Source of the DNA: JAIBAC01 sp046331095
Lineage (GTDB): Bacteria > Actinomycetota > Acidimicrobiia > UBA2766
Direction: 5' to 3'
Length of the DNA stretch: 64,000 nucleotides
NCBI GenBank assembly: GCA_046331095.1
Contig: JAXLRM010000007.1
Location: 62,001 to 126,000 of the forward strand
The translations under genes were made by a program, and so were the position numbers. Below, one piece after another: positions 15,912 to 24,822 of this stretch (its first letter is position 1; each line of letters begins with the position of its first letter). Below the pieces are notes generated by a model that searched no databases, was not told the origin of the DNA, and saw only the letters and a list, made by a program, of their open reading frames with translations.

Positions 15912-16196
15912 GTGGCGGCACTGATCCGCCGCCGCGACCCTGTGGCGGTCGTCCTCTACGGCAGGGCTGGCTGCCACCTCTGCGACGATGCTGCCCGTGC
16001 CCTCGACCGCATCGGCGCGAAGGTCAAGATCGACCTCGAAGAGGTCGACATCGACACCGAGGACCGCCTCGTCGCCGAATTCGCCGTCCGCATCCCGGTG
16101 GTGGTCGACGTTGTGGCCGGAACCGTCCTGGCCGAGGGCGACATCGACGAACGGGCGCTCCTCACGACTTTGAGAAGGATTGCACAAAGTCGCTAA
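15912..16196 (+). CDS. glutaredoxin-like thiol protein (DUF836)
   Basis: Protein of 94 residues with a thioredoxin fold and the redox motif Cys21-His-Leu-Cys24 near the start (LYGRAGCHLCDDA), followed by the cis-proline segment RIPVVVDV at about residues 63-70. It belongs to the glutaredoxin-like family that includes mycobacterial Rv0508. In a mycothiol-producing cell it could act as a mycoredoxin-like or general thiol reductase; the substrate is unknown. The GTG at 15912 is the best start, 32 bases after a terminator-like structure. rex follows after 83 bases. Confidence 0.8.
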   Translation: MAALIRRRDPVAVVLYGRAGCHLCDDAARALDRIGAKVKIDLEEVDIDTEDRLVAEFAVRIPVVVDVVAGTVLAEGDIDERALLTTLRRIAQSR

Positions 16197-16279
16197 GGTC
16201 GCCCTGCACCGGCTGGTCGCCCCAGGGGTGTGCCCTCGGCGACGGCCGCCAGAATTGTCCCCGAGGCGCCGAGACCGCC

Positions 16280-16957
16280 GTGCAGTTTCCAGACGCACTG
16301 CAACGCCGCATACCCGAGGCGACGGTCTCGCGTCTGCCGCTGTACCTGCGTTCGCTGCTGGACTTCTCCGAGCGCGACATCTCGACCGTCTCGTCGGAGA
16401 AGCTCGCGGCGGCAACCGGTGTCAACGCCGCCAAGGTGCGCAAGGACCTCTCCTACCTCGGCTCCTACGGGACCCGGGGAGTTGGATACGACGTGGAGTT
16501 CCTCGTGCATGCGGTGAGCCAGCGACTCGGCCTCACCCGCGATCGAAAGGCCGGAATCGCCGGTGTCGGCAACCTCGGCCGCGCGCTCGTCAACTACCGC
16601 GGGTTCGGCGAGCGCGGCTTCCGAATCGCTGCCTGCTTCGATTCCGACCCCGACAAGGTCGGGACCGCCGTCAACGACATGACCGTGAGCAGCATCGACG
16701 CGATCGAGTCTGTCGTGCACGCGAAGGACATAACGATCGGAATCATCGCGACGCCGGCCGCTGCTGCCCAGGACATCGCGGACCGGTTCGTCGCGGGTGG
16801 CGTGACCGGGATACTCAACTTCGCTCCGGCAGTTCTCACGGTCCCTTCCGACATAACGCTGCGCAAGGTCGACCTTTCCATCGAGCTGCAGATCCTCGCG
16901 TTCTACGTGGGGCGTGATTCGGGCCTGATCCAGGCTGCCATCGAAGCGGCGAAGTGA
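16280..16957 (+). CDS. rex: redox-sensing transcriptional repressor Rex
   Basis: Protein of 225 residues. It is a dimeric repressor that binds DNA when NADH/NAD+ is low and releases it when NADH binds. The N-terminal winged helix contains LPLYLRSLLDFSERDI and AAKVRKDLSYLGSYGTRGVG, and the Rossmann domain starts with GIAGVGNLGRAL at about 94-105. The C-terminal helix (FYVGRDSGLIQAAIE) mediates domain swapping. Start is GTG 16280. It overlaps the next gene by GTGA. A Rex-type palindrome is found near 24781 ahead of the b6f-type operon. Confidence 0.95.
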   Translation: MQFPDALQRRIPEATVSRLPLYLRSLLDFSERDISTVSSEKLAAATGVNAAKVRKDLSYLGSYGTRGVGYDVEFLVHAVSQRLGLTRDRKAGIAGVGNLGRALVNYRGFGERGFRIAACFDSDPDKVGTAVNDMTVSSIDAIESVVHAKDITIGIIATPAAAAQDIADRFVAGGVTGILNFAPAVLTVPSDITLRKVDLSIELQILAFYVGRDSGLIQAAIEAAK

Positions 16958-17715
16958 TCCGGTTGGACCGAACCGGCGCCCGCGGCGCCCGCATCCCCTT
17001 GAAGTCGGGCAAGGCCCTCGTCGACTACGACATGGACCGCGGAAGCGTGATCGTCGGCCATGGCGAACCCGAGATCGAGGCAGCACGCGCGGGACGCGGT
17101 CGCGGGGGTGGAGAGCCTTTCGAACACGACGTGCGGTTGCTCGCATCGTCACTCGAGGACGCCGCGGCGATCGTCGATGCCGTGCGCCGTGAGAAGGGCG
17201 CGCAGATCGTGGTATCCGACGAGAGCGTTCTGTTCGGACGCGTCGATCCGGCTCCGGGCTGGGATCTGCGGCTCGTCGGGCCGGCGGCCGCCGCCGGCAT
17301 GGACTTCGCGGCCGTCATCGCACGCGATGGCGTTCTTCTCGAGGGGATCCACGGGCCCCGGCCACCGGCACCTGCGGCGGTCGCCGTCGCGGAGGTGGTG
17401 GTGCGTCTCTGCGGGCCGCTCGTCGTGCATCAGCTCTCAGGTCGCGCGGGACGGCTCGCGCGGGGAATCGCGGAGGTGGCGGCGGGTGTCGGACTCGACG
17501 TCGAAGCGGACCAGCCCGGTGGATGGTTCGAGCTGCGCTTCACTGCTGCGGCGGCAGAGGCCGGAGTACCCGTGCGCTTTCGCGATGAGATGCTCGCACG
17601 CGGGTATCTGGTCCCGGCAGCGGGACCTTGGTGGCCTTGCCTCGCTCACGACTACTACACGATCGAACAGACCGTGGATTGTGCCGCGGCTGCGATGGCA
17701 GCGGCGGCACGGTGA
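16954..17715 (+). CDS. contracted HemL-like (class III aminotransferase) pseudoenzyme
   Basis: Protein of 253 residues that aligns along its length to glutamate-1-semialdehyde aminomutase (about 430 residues) but with large internal deletions. Matching segments: GKALVDY (19-25), IVGHGEPEI (33-41), QIVVSDESVLFGR (84-96; Asp89-Glu90), DLRLVGPAAAAGM (104-116) and the C-terminal domain, ending in RDEMLARGYLVP and AHDYYTIEQTVD. The catalytic lysine of the LGK motif is replaced by Pro110 and the pyridoxal-phosphate loops are missing, so it cannot act as the normal enzyme. It overlaps rex by GTGA. It has no frameshift or stop, so it is a maintained gene, perhaps a scaffold or regulator of haem synthesis. 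Confidence 0.65.
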   Translation: MIRLDRTGARGARIPLKSGKALVDYDMDRGSVIVGHGEPEIEAARAGRGRGGGEPFEHDVRLLASSLEDAAAIVDAVRREKGAQIVVSDESVLFGRVDPAPGWDLRLVGPAAAAGMDFAAVIARDGVLLEGIHGPRPPAPAAVAVAEVVVRLCGPLVVHQLSGRAGRLARGIAEVAAGVGLDVEADQPGGWFELRFTAAAAEAGVPVRFRDEMLARGYLVPAAGPWWPCLAHDYYTIEQTVDCAAAAMAAAAR

Positions 17716-17716
17716 C

Positions 17717-17741
17717 GGCCGGTCCTCGACGCGGTCCGGCC
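17717..17741. terminator. bidirectional hairpin between convergent genes
   Basis: GGCCGG (17717-17722) pairs with CCGGCC (17736-17741), with two further GC pairs inside after one mismatch. It lies between the stop of the HemL-like gene and the stop of the ABC permease gene on the other strand. There is no T run, which is common for GC-rich hairpins. Confidence 0.4.
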
Positions 17742-17766
17742 ATCACACACCATCACCTTCGCGATC

Positions 17767-18488
17767 TCACTCCCACTTGAATGTGCGGACCGCGCTGACG
17801 ACCAGGACGACACCCCAGACGCAGAGGAGCGCGAACGGCGCCGAGACCAACGCCGGGGTACCGGCGAACGCCCGGCGCAACGCCTCGACGAAGGCCGTCA
17901 CCGGCAACAGCTTGGCGACGTCACCCACCAGCGCCGGCATGCGATCCACGGGGTAGACGACGCCGCCGAAGGGGATGAAGAGGATGAACAGCAGGTTCGC
18001 CACCGCGAGCGTCGCCTCGGCGCGCAGAGTCCCTGCCAGCAGCAGGCCCAGACCCGTGAACGTGGCGGAACCGACCACGGCTACCACGAATGCCTGCGGA
18101 AGGCCGGCCCAATCGGGCGCCCAGCCGAGCGCCAGCGCCAGGGCGACCACGCAGACGATCTGGCCGAGCTGGATGATCCCGATCGCGAGGATCTTGGCGA
18201 GGATGAGCCGGCCCCGCCCCAGCGGCGAGCCCCCGATGAGCTTGAGGACCCCGTAGGACCTGTCGTAGCCGGTGGAGATCGCGAAGCTGACCATCGAAGT
18301 GGCGATTATCGACAGCGCGATCACCCCGGGCGTGAGGAAGTCGATCGTCGCCACGCCGTTCCCGAGCACGTCCACCTTGGAGAAGAAGCCCAGTAACAAC
18401 AGCGGGATCACGAGTGTCACGACGAGGCTCTCACCGCGTCGCATCGTCAGGCGTAACTCGAGGCCGGCCTGCGCCATGAGCGGGCTCG

Positions 18489-18492
<4 letters not shown>
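17767..18492 (-). CDS. ABC-2 type transporter permease
   Basis: Protein of 241 residues with six predicted membrane segments and the ABC-2 permease pattern: LMAQAGLELRLTMRRGESL at the start, DFLTPGVIALSIIATSMV, GGSPLGRGRLILAKI, and the C-terminal LPVTAFVEALRRAF. It is the membrane part of a DrrAB-like exporter whose ATPase is encoded just upstream. The GTG start overlaps the ATPase stop by GTGA. It is the last gene of a minus-strand run that begins with the cytochrome c maturation genes, so a role in exporting a haem or envelope component is possible but unproven. Confidence 0.85.
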
Positions 18493-19378
<886 letters not shown>

Positions 19379-19382
<4 letters not shown>

Positions 19383-20167
19383 TTGCTGCCGCCGGCCCCG
19401 CCCTCTGGGCCTGCAGGAGCCTCCCGGCCGGCCGCCTTCATCGAGACAGCCTGGTCCTCACCGGCGAAACTGACCCGCTCGTAGATCACCACGTCCCAGA
19501 TCTGGTCGTCGCTCAGGGATCCACCGAACTTGGGCATCGCTCCGGGAACCGCCCCCTTGCCGGCGTTGCCCTTGTTGTCCGCTCCGTAGGGCCCCGAGTG
19601 GGTGCTCGCGTTCTCCTTCACCCAGGCGAACTGCTCGGTCGGGTCCGGGAACACCGTGTGCGTGTCCTTGAGGGCGGGCCCGACGCCACCGCCCCCGTCG
19701 GGGCCGTGGCAGGCGGCGCACTGCGCCGCGTACTCGGCCCCACCGGGCAGCGTCGGCCCGGCCGAGGCTGCCTGTTCGTTGCTCACGCGAACGACGGACA
19801 AGAGCAGGCCGATGGCGAGGATCGGGATCAGTACGTAGGTGGGGTACAGCCAGCCCGGCACCTTGACGCCGCGGACACCCTGGTGGGTACCCGTCGGCTG
19901 GGAGAGGGGTGCGTACACCCTCGGGGCTTCGGGCACGGCGGGCGTGGCTGCTACAGCCGGTGCGAGAGCGACGGACTCGGCCGCGGCAGGTGCAGGTGCA
20001 GGTGCAGGTTCGGGCGCGGCCTCCGTCGGTGGCTCGGGAGCCGCTGCCGCCGACGCCGCAGGCTCTGTCTCCGCGGCGGCCGCATCCTCGGCGGGCGGGG
20101 CCTGTCCCTCGGCCTTGGCCTTTGCCTCCCGTGACCGCTTCAGGAGGTGCTCGGGGATGTCAACCAT
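19379..20167 (-). CDS. membrane-anchored monohaem cytochrome c with Ala/Pro-rich N terminus
   Basis: Protein of 262 residues. The first 21 residues (MVDIPEHLLKRSREAKAKAE) nearly match the N terminus of the cytochrome b C-terminal subunit encoded at 26835. An Ala/Pro/Glu-rich linker runs to about 90, a membrane segment is at about 107-126, and a class I cytochrome c domain follows with the haem site Cys150-x2-Cys153-His154 and a distal Met in GAMPKFGG. It probably carries electrons from the b6f-type complex to the aa3 oxidase on the outer face of the membrane. Neighbours are cytochrome c maturation genes upstream and the ABC exporter downstream. Confidence 0.85.
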
Positions 20168-20182
20168 CGGTCCCTGTCGTCC

Positions 20183-20347
20183 TCACTCGTCCCGTGCCGG
20201 TGCGTCTTCGGGAGTGCCGGTCGCTGTGGGGCTCGCGACGCCGTTCGCCCGATCTGTCGACGAGACCCACAACAGGAAGGCCACCAGCGCCGCCCCGAGG
20301 CAGATGCCCAGGAGGAGCAGGGGGATGGCCGGACTCAAAGCGAGCAT
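20183..20347 (-). CDS. 54-residue single-span membrane protein in the ccs operon
   Basis: Small open frame between ccsA and the cytochrome c gene: ATG at 20347, stop at 20183. The product starts MLALSPAIPLLLLGICLGAA, has one membrane segment at about 7-27 ending in FLLWVSS, and then a polar tail of about 25 residues. Size and topology resemble CcmD/CcoQ-like small helper subunits of cytochrome systems. Spacing is 70 bases from ccsA and 15 bases to the next gene. No family is recognised. Confidence 0.6.
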   Translation of the reverse strand: MLALSPAIPLLLLGICLGAALVAFLLWVSSTDRANGVASPTATGTPEDAPARDE

Positions 20348-20417
20348 CGGCTCAACCTGTGCGGTCCTCTCGTCTGGCGCGAAGTCTGGTGGCTGGGCAT
20401 CGGGGAAGTCAAAGCAC

Positions 20418-21389
20418 TCAGGGACGTGCGTACGAGTGCAAGCCGGACACCAAGAGGTTGACCACGAACATGTTCGCGATGATCAGGATGCCACCGGTTA
20501 CGCCGACCCATGCCGCTCCTCGGGTCCGCCAGCCTTTGGTGGCGCGCGCGTGCAGGTACACCGCGTACGTGGCCCAGATCATGAAGCTCATCGTCTCCTT
20601 GGGGTCCCAGCCCCAGTACCGTCCCCAGGCCTGTTCTCCCCAGATGGCGCCGGCGAAGATCGCGAGCGTCCAGATGGGAAAGGCGATGATCACGAGGCGC
20701 CGCGCGAGCTCGTCGAGCCGTTCCGCCGAGGGCAATCTCGCCACGACGCCTGCCCGCGGCGCGACGGCGAGTGCCGTGCCGGGACCGGTCGCGCGGCCGG
20801 CCAGTTCCGGGCTGCCCCTGGAGATCTGCTCGAGCAGGACGTCATCGGCGTCGGTGCCGGACGCCGGTGCGGGCAGGTCCCAGGTCGGGTTGCGACCCTC
20901 CCACCGCAGCCGGATCAGGTAGAGCGCCGATACGACCGACGACGCGAGCAGCATCGTGGAGCCTGTGATCGCCATGAACACGTGGAGGGTCAGCCAGTTC
21001 GAGCGCAACGCCGGCACCAGCGTCGACGGTGGGGCGTACCACACCCAGCCGGCCCCCATCAGGATGATGGCCACTCCGCAGAGGAATCCGGCGACGCCGG
21101 CCAGACCGCGCCGCGGCAGGATCGCGAACAGGGTGACGGCCATGAGTAGCAGGCCCATCGAGGAGGAGAACTCGTAGATCGACCCCCACGGAGCACGGTG
21201 AAGGTGCGCCACGATCGCGAGCAGGGAGACCAGTTGTGCCGCCACCCCGACGGCGAGTACCCCGATCGCTGCCTTGCGCCACGGCTCGGCCTTGAAGGCG
21301 AGGTAGCCGAAGCTCGCCACCATCGCGACGAAGTACGAGAACAGCGCAACGAGGAATGCTGCGTTCGAGAGCCGGATGGCGGTACTCAT
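20418..21389 (-). CDS. ccsA: cytochrome c synthase component CcsA (ResC)
   Basis: Protein of 323 residues with eight predicted membrane segments. With ResB it moves haem across the membrane and attaches it to CxxCH sites of apocytochromes c (system II). The tryptophan-rich haem-handling motif is present in WGRYWGWDPKETMSFMIW, and conserved His residues lie in HLHRAPWGSIYEFSSS and the LHVFMAITG segment. The ATG at 21389 overlaps the resB stop. Clients in this window are the cytochromes at 19379 and 28577. Confidence 0.92.
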   Translation of the reverse strand: MSTAIRLSNAAFLVALFSYFVAMVASFGYLAFKAEPWRKAAIGVLAVGVAAQLVSLLAIVAHLHRAPWGSIYEFSSSMGLLLMAVTLFAILPRRGLAGVAGFLCGVAIILMGAGWVWYAPPSTLVPALRSNWLTLHVFMAITGSTMLLASSVVSALYLIRLRWEGRNPTWDLPAPASGTDADDVLLEQISRGSPELAGRATGPGTALAVAPRAGVVARLPSAERLDELARRLVIIAFPIWTLAIFAGAIWGEQAWGRYWGWDPKETMSFMIWATYAVYLHARATKGWRTRGAAWVGVTGGILIIANMFVVNLLVSGLHSYARP

Positions 21390-23077
21390 GGTTTGCTCAC
21401 ATCGGGCTCGGGAGCCCGCTCCTGGGCCGGGACGGCGGTGCGGCACGCCGTGACGACGTCTGTGAACTCGTCACCGAACTTGTCCTTGCGCTGATACGCG
21501 AGGCCGCCCAACGTTACCAGCGTGCGCTCGCCCGCCTCCGGGGAGGAGTCGGGGTCCGGGCGCACCCAGACCCACATGCGACGCCTGCGTGAGTACAGGG
21601 CGGGCAGTAGTCCGAGCAGGAGCAGGCTCGCGCCCGCGAGGACGAGAGCGAGGCCCGGGTCGCGCTTGATGCTGAAGACCGAGTAGTGGCGCAGGTCCGT
21701 GAAGCCGACGACGAGGCCGTCGGCGAGGTCGAAGCCGTCCCCCCCGAGCGTCGCGGCGCCCATGTCCGAGCGCGTCATCGCGGACACGTCCAGGGTGTTG
21801 ACGTTCTGCGGCCCGTTGCCCAGGCCCAGATCGCCGCGCCACTCCTCGAAGACGACGAGCGGGGCGACGGGATTGGGAGAGCGATTCGCGAGCAGGACCC
21901 CCTCACCGAGCGCGTCCCCTGCGAACTGCCGCGCTTGCTCGGGTGTGAGAACTTGCGGGTCGGGGAAGAGGAAGATCCGCAACCCGGCTTGAGGGTCGAG
22001 GCTGGGGATCTTGACGACGCCGGTCCACGAACCACGCGGCCCGTCGGGGCGTGTCACGACGAAATCGTCGAAGACGACCTTGCCGGTGGTGTCGCGGATC
22101 GTGATCGCGGGGGCCCAGCCGAACGCGATCTGGTACATCTTCACGCCCCGGTAGTTGAGCGGGACGTTCGGGTGCACCTGCTGGGACAGCACCTCGTGCC
22201 CTCCGTCGATCACGCGAACGTCGGAGACGAAGTCGGGCGACTCCGGCGTGTCGGGGTCGTCCACCTGGAACTTGTCGAGGGCAACGGTGAAGCCACGGTG
22301 GATGGAGTCTCCGGCGCTGCCCCGGTTGGTCCAGGCGTCGAAGTCGATCGGCGCCTCGACGAACTCCTTGCCCTCCACTATCGCCGCCTGGCCCGAGAAG
22401 CCCAGGAATCGCGTGACTGCGAGTCCGCTCAACAGCAGGAACAGGGACCAGTGGAAGAGCAGGCTGCCGCCCTCGCGCAGGGTGCCCTTCTCGGCGACGT
22501 ACTGGCCGTCGTCGTTCGGCTTGCCCTGTCGCCATAGGCGGCGCCGCAGGACGGTGCGTACCGCGGCGTATGCACTGGCGGAATCGGTGTCGGTGCGCCA
22601 CTCGACGGTATGGGGAAGTCGCGGGAGCGGCCCCGCCGTCGGCGTGGCGGTGGATCGACGAACCTGCCTCACGAACGTCCGTGTCCGCGGTATCAGGCAG
22701 AGGACCAACACGACGAGGAGCGACACCCAGATCGCCATGTACCACGGCGACGTGAAGACGTCGAAGACGCGTAGGCGCTCGCCGACCGAGAAGAGGTAAG
22801 GGTGGGTGCGACCGATCTCGGCGACCTTCTCGGCGTCGGTGATCCGTTGGGGGATCAGCGTCGGTACCAGCGTGGCGACCACGAGTGCCGCCAGCAGGTA
22901 GATCGCGGTGCGCATCGAACGCAGGGCACGCCAACCCGGCAGTCTCGCGAATGCTCGCATCGGGGTCGGGGGCACCGCGCCGAAGTCACCCGCCGGGCCC
23001 TGGTCGGCCGTCGGGTCGGGGCCCGCGAGATCCCCGCCTTGGTTCCTGCCGTGGTCGCTCGCGCCAGGGCTGCTCAT
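21386..23077 (-). CDS. resB: cytochrome c biogenesis protein ResB (Ccs1)
   Basis: Protein of 563 residues, typical of ResB. Four membrane segments are placed as expected: about 54-74 (TAIYLLAALVVATLVP), 115-135, about 205-225 (SLLFHWSLFLLLSGLAVTRF), and about 495-515 near the C terminus, with a large outer domain between the third and fourth. It works with CcsA as the haem lyase of system II. Only one base separates it from the preceding TlpA-like gene, and ccsA overlaps its stop, so the three are one unit. Confidence 0.92.
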   Translation of the reverse strand: MSSPGASDHGRNQGGDLAGPDPTADQGPAGDFGAVPPTPMRAFARLPGWRALRSMRTAIYLLAALVVATLVPTLIPQRITDAEKVAEIGRTHPYLFSVGERLRVFDVFTSPWYMAIWVSLLVVLVLCLIPRTRTFVRQVRRSTATPTAGPLPRLPHTVEWRTDTDSASAYAAVRTVLRRRLWRQGKPNDDGQYVAEKGTLREGGSLLFHWSLFLLLSGLAVTRFLGFSGQAAIVEGKEFVEAPIDFDAWTNRGSAGDSIHRGFTVALDKFQVDDPDTPESPDFVSDVRVIDGGHEVLSQQVHPNVPLNYRGVKMYQIAFGWAPAITIRDTTGKVVFDDFVVTRPDGPRGSWTGVVKIPSLDPQAGLRIFLFPDPQVLTPEQARQFAGDALGEGVLLANRSPNPVAPLVVFEEWRGDLGLGNGPQNVNTLDVSAMTRSDMGAATLGGDGFDLADGLVVGFTDLRHYSVFSIKRDPGLALVLAGASLLLLGLLPALYSRRRRMWVWVRPDPDSSPEAGERTLVTLGGLAYQRKDKFGDEFTDVVTACRTAVPAQERAPEPDVSKP

Positions 23078-23078
23078 C

Positions 23079-23585
23079 TCAGGCCTGGTTGACGTGGTCG
23101 ACGGCGCACTGGATCGTGGCGGCGTCGGTCTGGCCGCGGATCACCGATTGGACGACGCCGTCGCGGGCGACGAACGTCGTCGGCGGCGAGGATGCCCCCA
23201 GGTCGGCTGCCAGGCGTGAAGGATCGTCGAAGACGCTCGGATACGGGATTCCGAACTCCGCGTCGAACGCCTGAGCGCCCGTGGTCGAATCGCGGACGGC
23301 GACACCGAGGAAGCGCACACCCTCTGGTGTGAGCTTCGCGGCAGCCTTCTCGAGCTCGGGCGCTTCGATCCTGCAGGGTGCGCACCACGATCCCCAGACG
23401 TTGAGTACGACCGTACCCTCGCGGTACTCGGCGAGGTCGATGCTGCTGCCGTCGATCGTCGTCCCGGTGAACTCGGGCAGGTCGATGCTCTGGTCGGCGA
23501 CCTGCGGACCGCAGGCGTGCGTGCCGGACCCGGCGACGCACGCGGACATGAAGAGCAAGGTTGCGGCTGCGGCAAGTCGGAGCAT
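23079..23585 (-). CDS. TlpA/ResA-like thiol-disulfide lipoprotein
   Basis: Protein of 168 residues, starting at the ATG at 23585. It has a lipoprotein signal (LRLAAAATLLFMSAC, lipidated Cys16) and a thioredoxin fold with the active site Trp-Cys68-Ala-Pro-Cys71 in LNVWGSWCAPCRIEAPE. The cis-proline is in SPPTTFVARDG. As ResA-like proteins do, it should reduce the cysteines of apocytochrome c before haem attachment; its place as the first gene of the resB-ccsA operon fits this. A longer frame upstream lacks a signal at its start and is less likely. Confidence 0.88.
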   Translation of the reverse strand: MLRLAAAATLLFMSACVAGSGTHACGPQVADQSIDLPEFTGTTIDGSSIDLAEYREGTVVLNVWGSWCAPCRIEAPELEKAAAKLTPEGVRFLGVAVRDSTTGAQAFDAEFGIPYPSVFDDPSRLAADLGASSPPTTFVARDGVVQSVIRGQTDAATIQCAVDHVNQA

Positions 23586-23713
23586 TGGGGTGGCGGAGCG
23601 CACGGTGTCGGACCGGGGGGTCGGGCGGGTCACATAGGATTCGACGTCCGCGAAGGGCGCACCCACGGTATCAGCGGGATTGCCCCGGGTCCGAAACGAG
23701 GGGGAACACGCGC

Positions 23714-24700
23714 GTGCGAACACTGGTGACAGGCGGTGCCGGATACATCGGCTCCCAGACCGTTCGCGAGCTGGTCGCCAACGGGATCGACGTGATCGTG
23801 ATCGACAACCTCTCGACCGGCCACGCGGCAGCGGTGCCGCCGGATGTCCCCCTCGTGCGGGCTTCCGTCGCCGACGCTGGGGCGCTCGCGGAGGCGCTCG
23901 ACGGCGTCGACGCGGTCCTGCACTTCGCCGCCAGCATCGAGGCGGGAGAATCGGTGACGGACCCGCGCCGGTTCTGGCACAACAACATGGTCGAGACGCT
24001 CGCCCTTGTCGACGCGATGGTCGACGCCGGGGTGGGCAGGCTCGTCTTCTCGTCCACGGCTGCCGTTTACGGCAACCCCGAAGCCATGCCGATATCCGAG
24101 GATGCTCCCCTCCGACCGACGAACCCCTACGGCCAGACCAAGCTCGCGGCCGAGATGGCGATCGCTGACTACGCGCACGCCTACGCGATCCGCAACGTCG
24201 TCCTCAGGTACTTCAACGCCGCCGGCGCCGATCCGTCGGGGACGCACGGACCCGATCATCACCACAAGACGCACTTGATCACGCTGTGCATGGAAGCGGC
24301 AGCCGGCCGGGTCGACCACCTGGCCGTTTTCGGGACGGACTACCCCACGATCGACGGAACCTGCGTACGCGACTACGTCCACGTCGCCGACCTCGCACGC
24401 GGTCACGTCGACGCACTCGAGTACCTCGACGAGGGCGGTGACGACGCCGTGTTCAACCTCGGCAACGGCGCCGGGCACTCTGTGCGGCAGGTCGTCTCAT
24501 GCGCGCACGAGGTGACAGGCGTCGCCTTCGACGTCGTCGAATCGCCCCGGCGAGCAGGCGACCCAACCGAGTTGGTGGCATCTTCGGACCGCGCGCGGGA
24601 GGTGCTCGGCTGGAAGCCTCGGCGTGGCGATCTGGCGACGATCGTCGAGGATGCGTGGGCTTGGCAGCGATCCCACCCCGACGGCTACGGAGACGGGTGA
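23714..24700 (+). CDS. galE: UDP-glucose 4-epimerase
   Basis: Protein of 328 residues, the standard length. It interconverts UDP-glucose and UDP-galactose with bound NAD. The Rossmann motif TGGAGYIGSQTV is at residues 6-17, the catalytic Ser is in FSSTAAVYGNPE, and Tyr and Lys lie in NPYGQTKLAAE at about 137-147. The substrate segment LRYFNAAGADPSG and CVRDYVHVADLA are typical of GalE. Starts at GTG 23714, divergent from the TlpA-like gene with 128 bases between. The b6f-type operon starts downstream with its own promoter. Confidence 0.92.
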   Translation: MRTLVTGGAGYIGSQTVRELVANGIDVIVIDNLSTGHAAAVPPDVPLVRASVADAGALAEALDGVDAVLHFAASIEAGESVTDPRRFWHNNMVETLALVDAMVDAGVGRLVFSSTAAVYGNPEAMPISEDAPLRPTNPYGQTKLAAEMAIADYAHAYAIRNVVLRYFNAAGADPSGTHGPDHHHKTHLITLCMEAAAGRVDHLAVFGTDYPTIDGTCVRDYVHVADLARGHVDALEYLDEGGDDAVFNLGNGAGHSVRQVVSCAHEVTGVAFDVVESPRRAGDPTELVASSDRAREVLGWKPRRGDLATIVEDAWAWQRSHPDGYGDG

Positions 24701-24774
24701 CCGCCTTGCCCCCCGGCCAGGCCAATCCCTACGCTGGGCAGGGTCCCAGCAGTTCGGCCGCATCGGCCTCGGCA

Positions 24775-24797
24775 TAGACTCGTGAAAACTTTCACGT
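24775..24797 (+). promoter_or_regulatory. probable promoter overlapped by a Rex-type operator
   Basis: CGTGAAAACTTTCACG (24781-24796) is a perfect inverted repeat with the core GTGAA-N4-TTCAC of Rex sites (consensus TTGTGAA-N4-TTCACAA). A -10-like TAGACT ends at 24780, so the palindrome covers the expected transcription start. It lies 26 bases ahead of the first ATG of the b6f-type operon, an ideal place for repression by Rex. Confidence 0.6.
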
Positions 24798-24822
24798 GCA
24801 CGACAGCGGAGACGCCGCAGAG

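Noticed and set aside
15673..15924. Open frame of 83 codons between the small membrane protein and the glutaredoxin gene
   Set aside because: It runs through the long hairpin and the terminator-like structure, is Gly/Arg-rich at the start and matches no family.
16168..16280. Rex autoregulatory site before rex
   Set aside because: ACTTTG and CAAAGT form a small inverted repeat, but nothing with the GTGAA-N4-TTCAC core was found.
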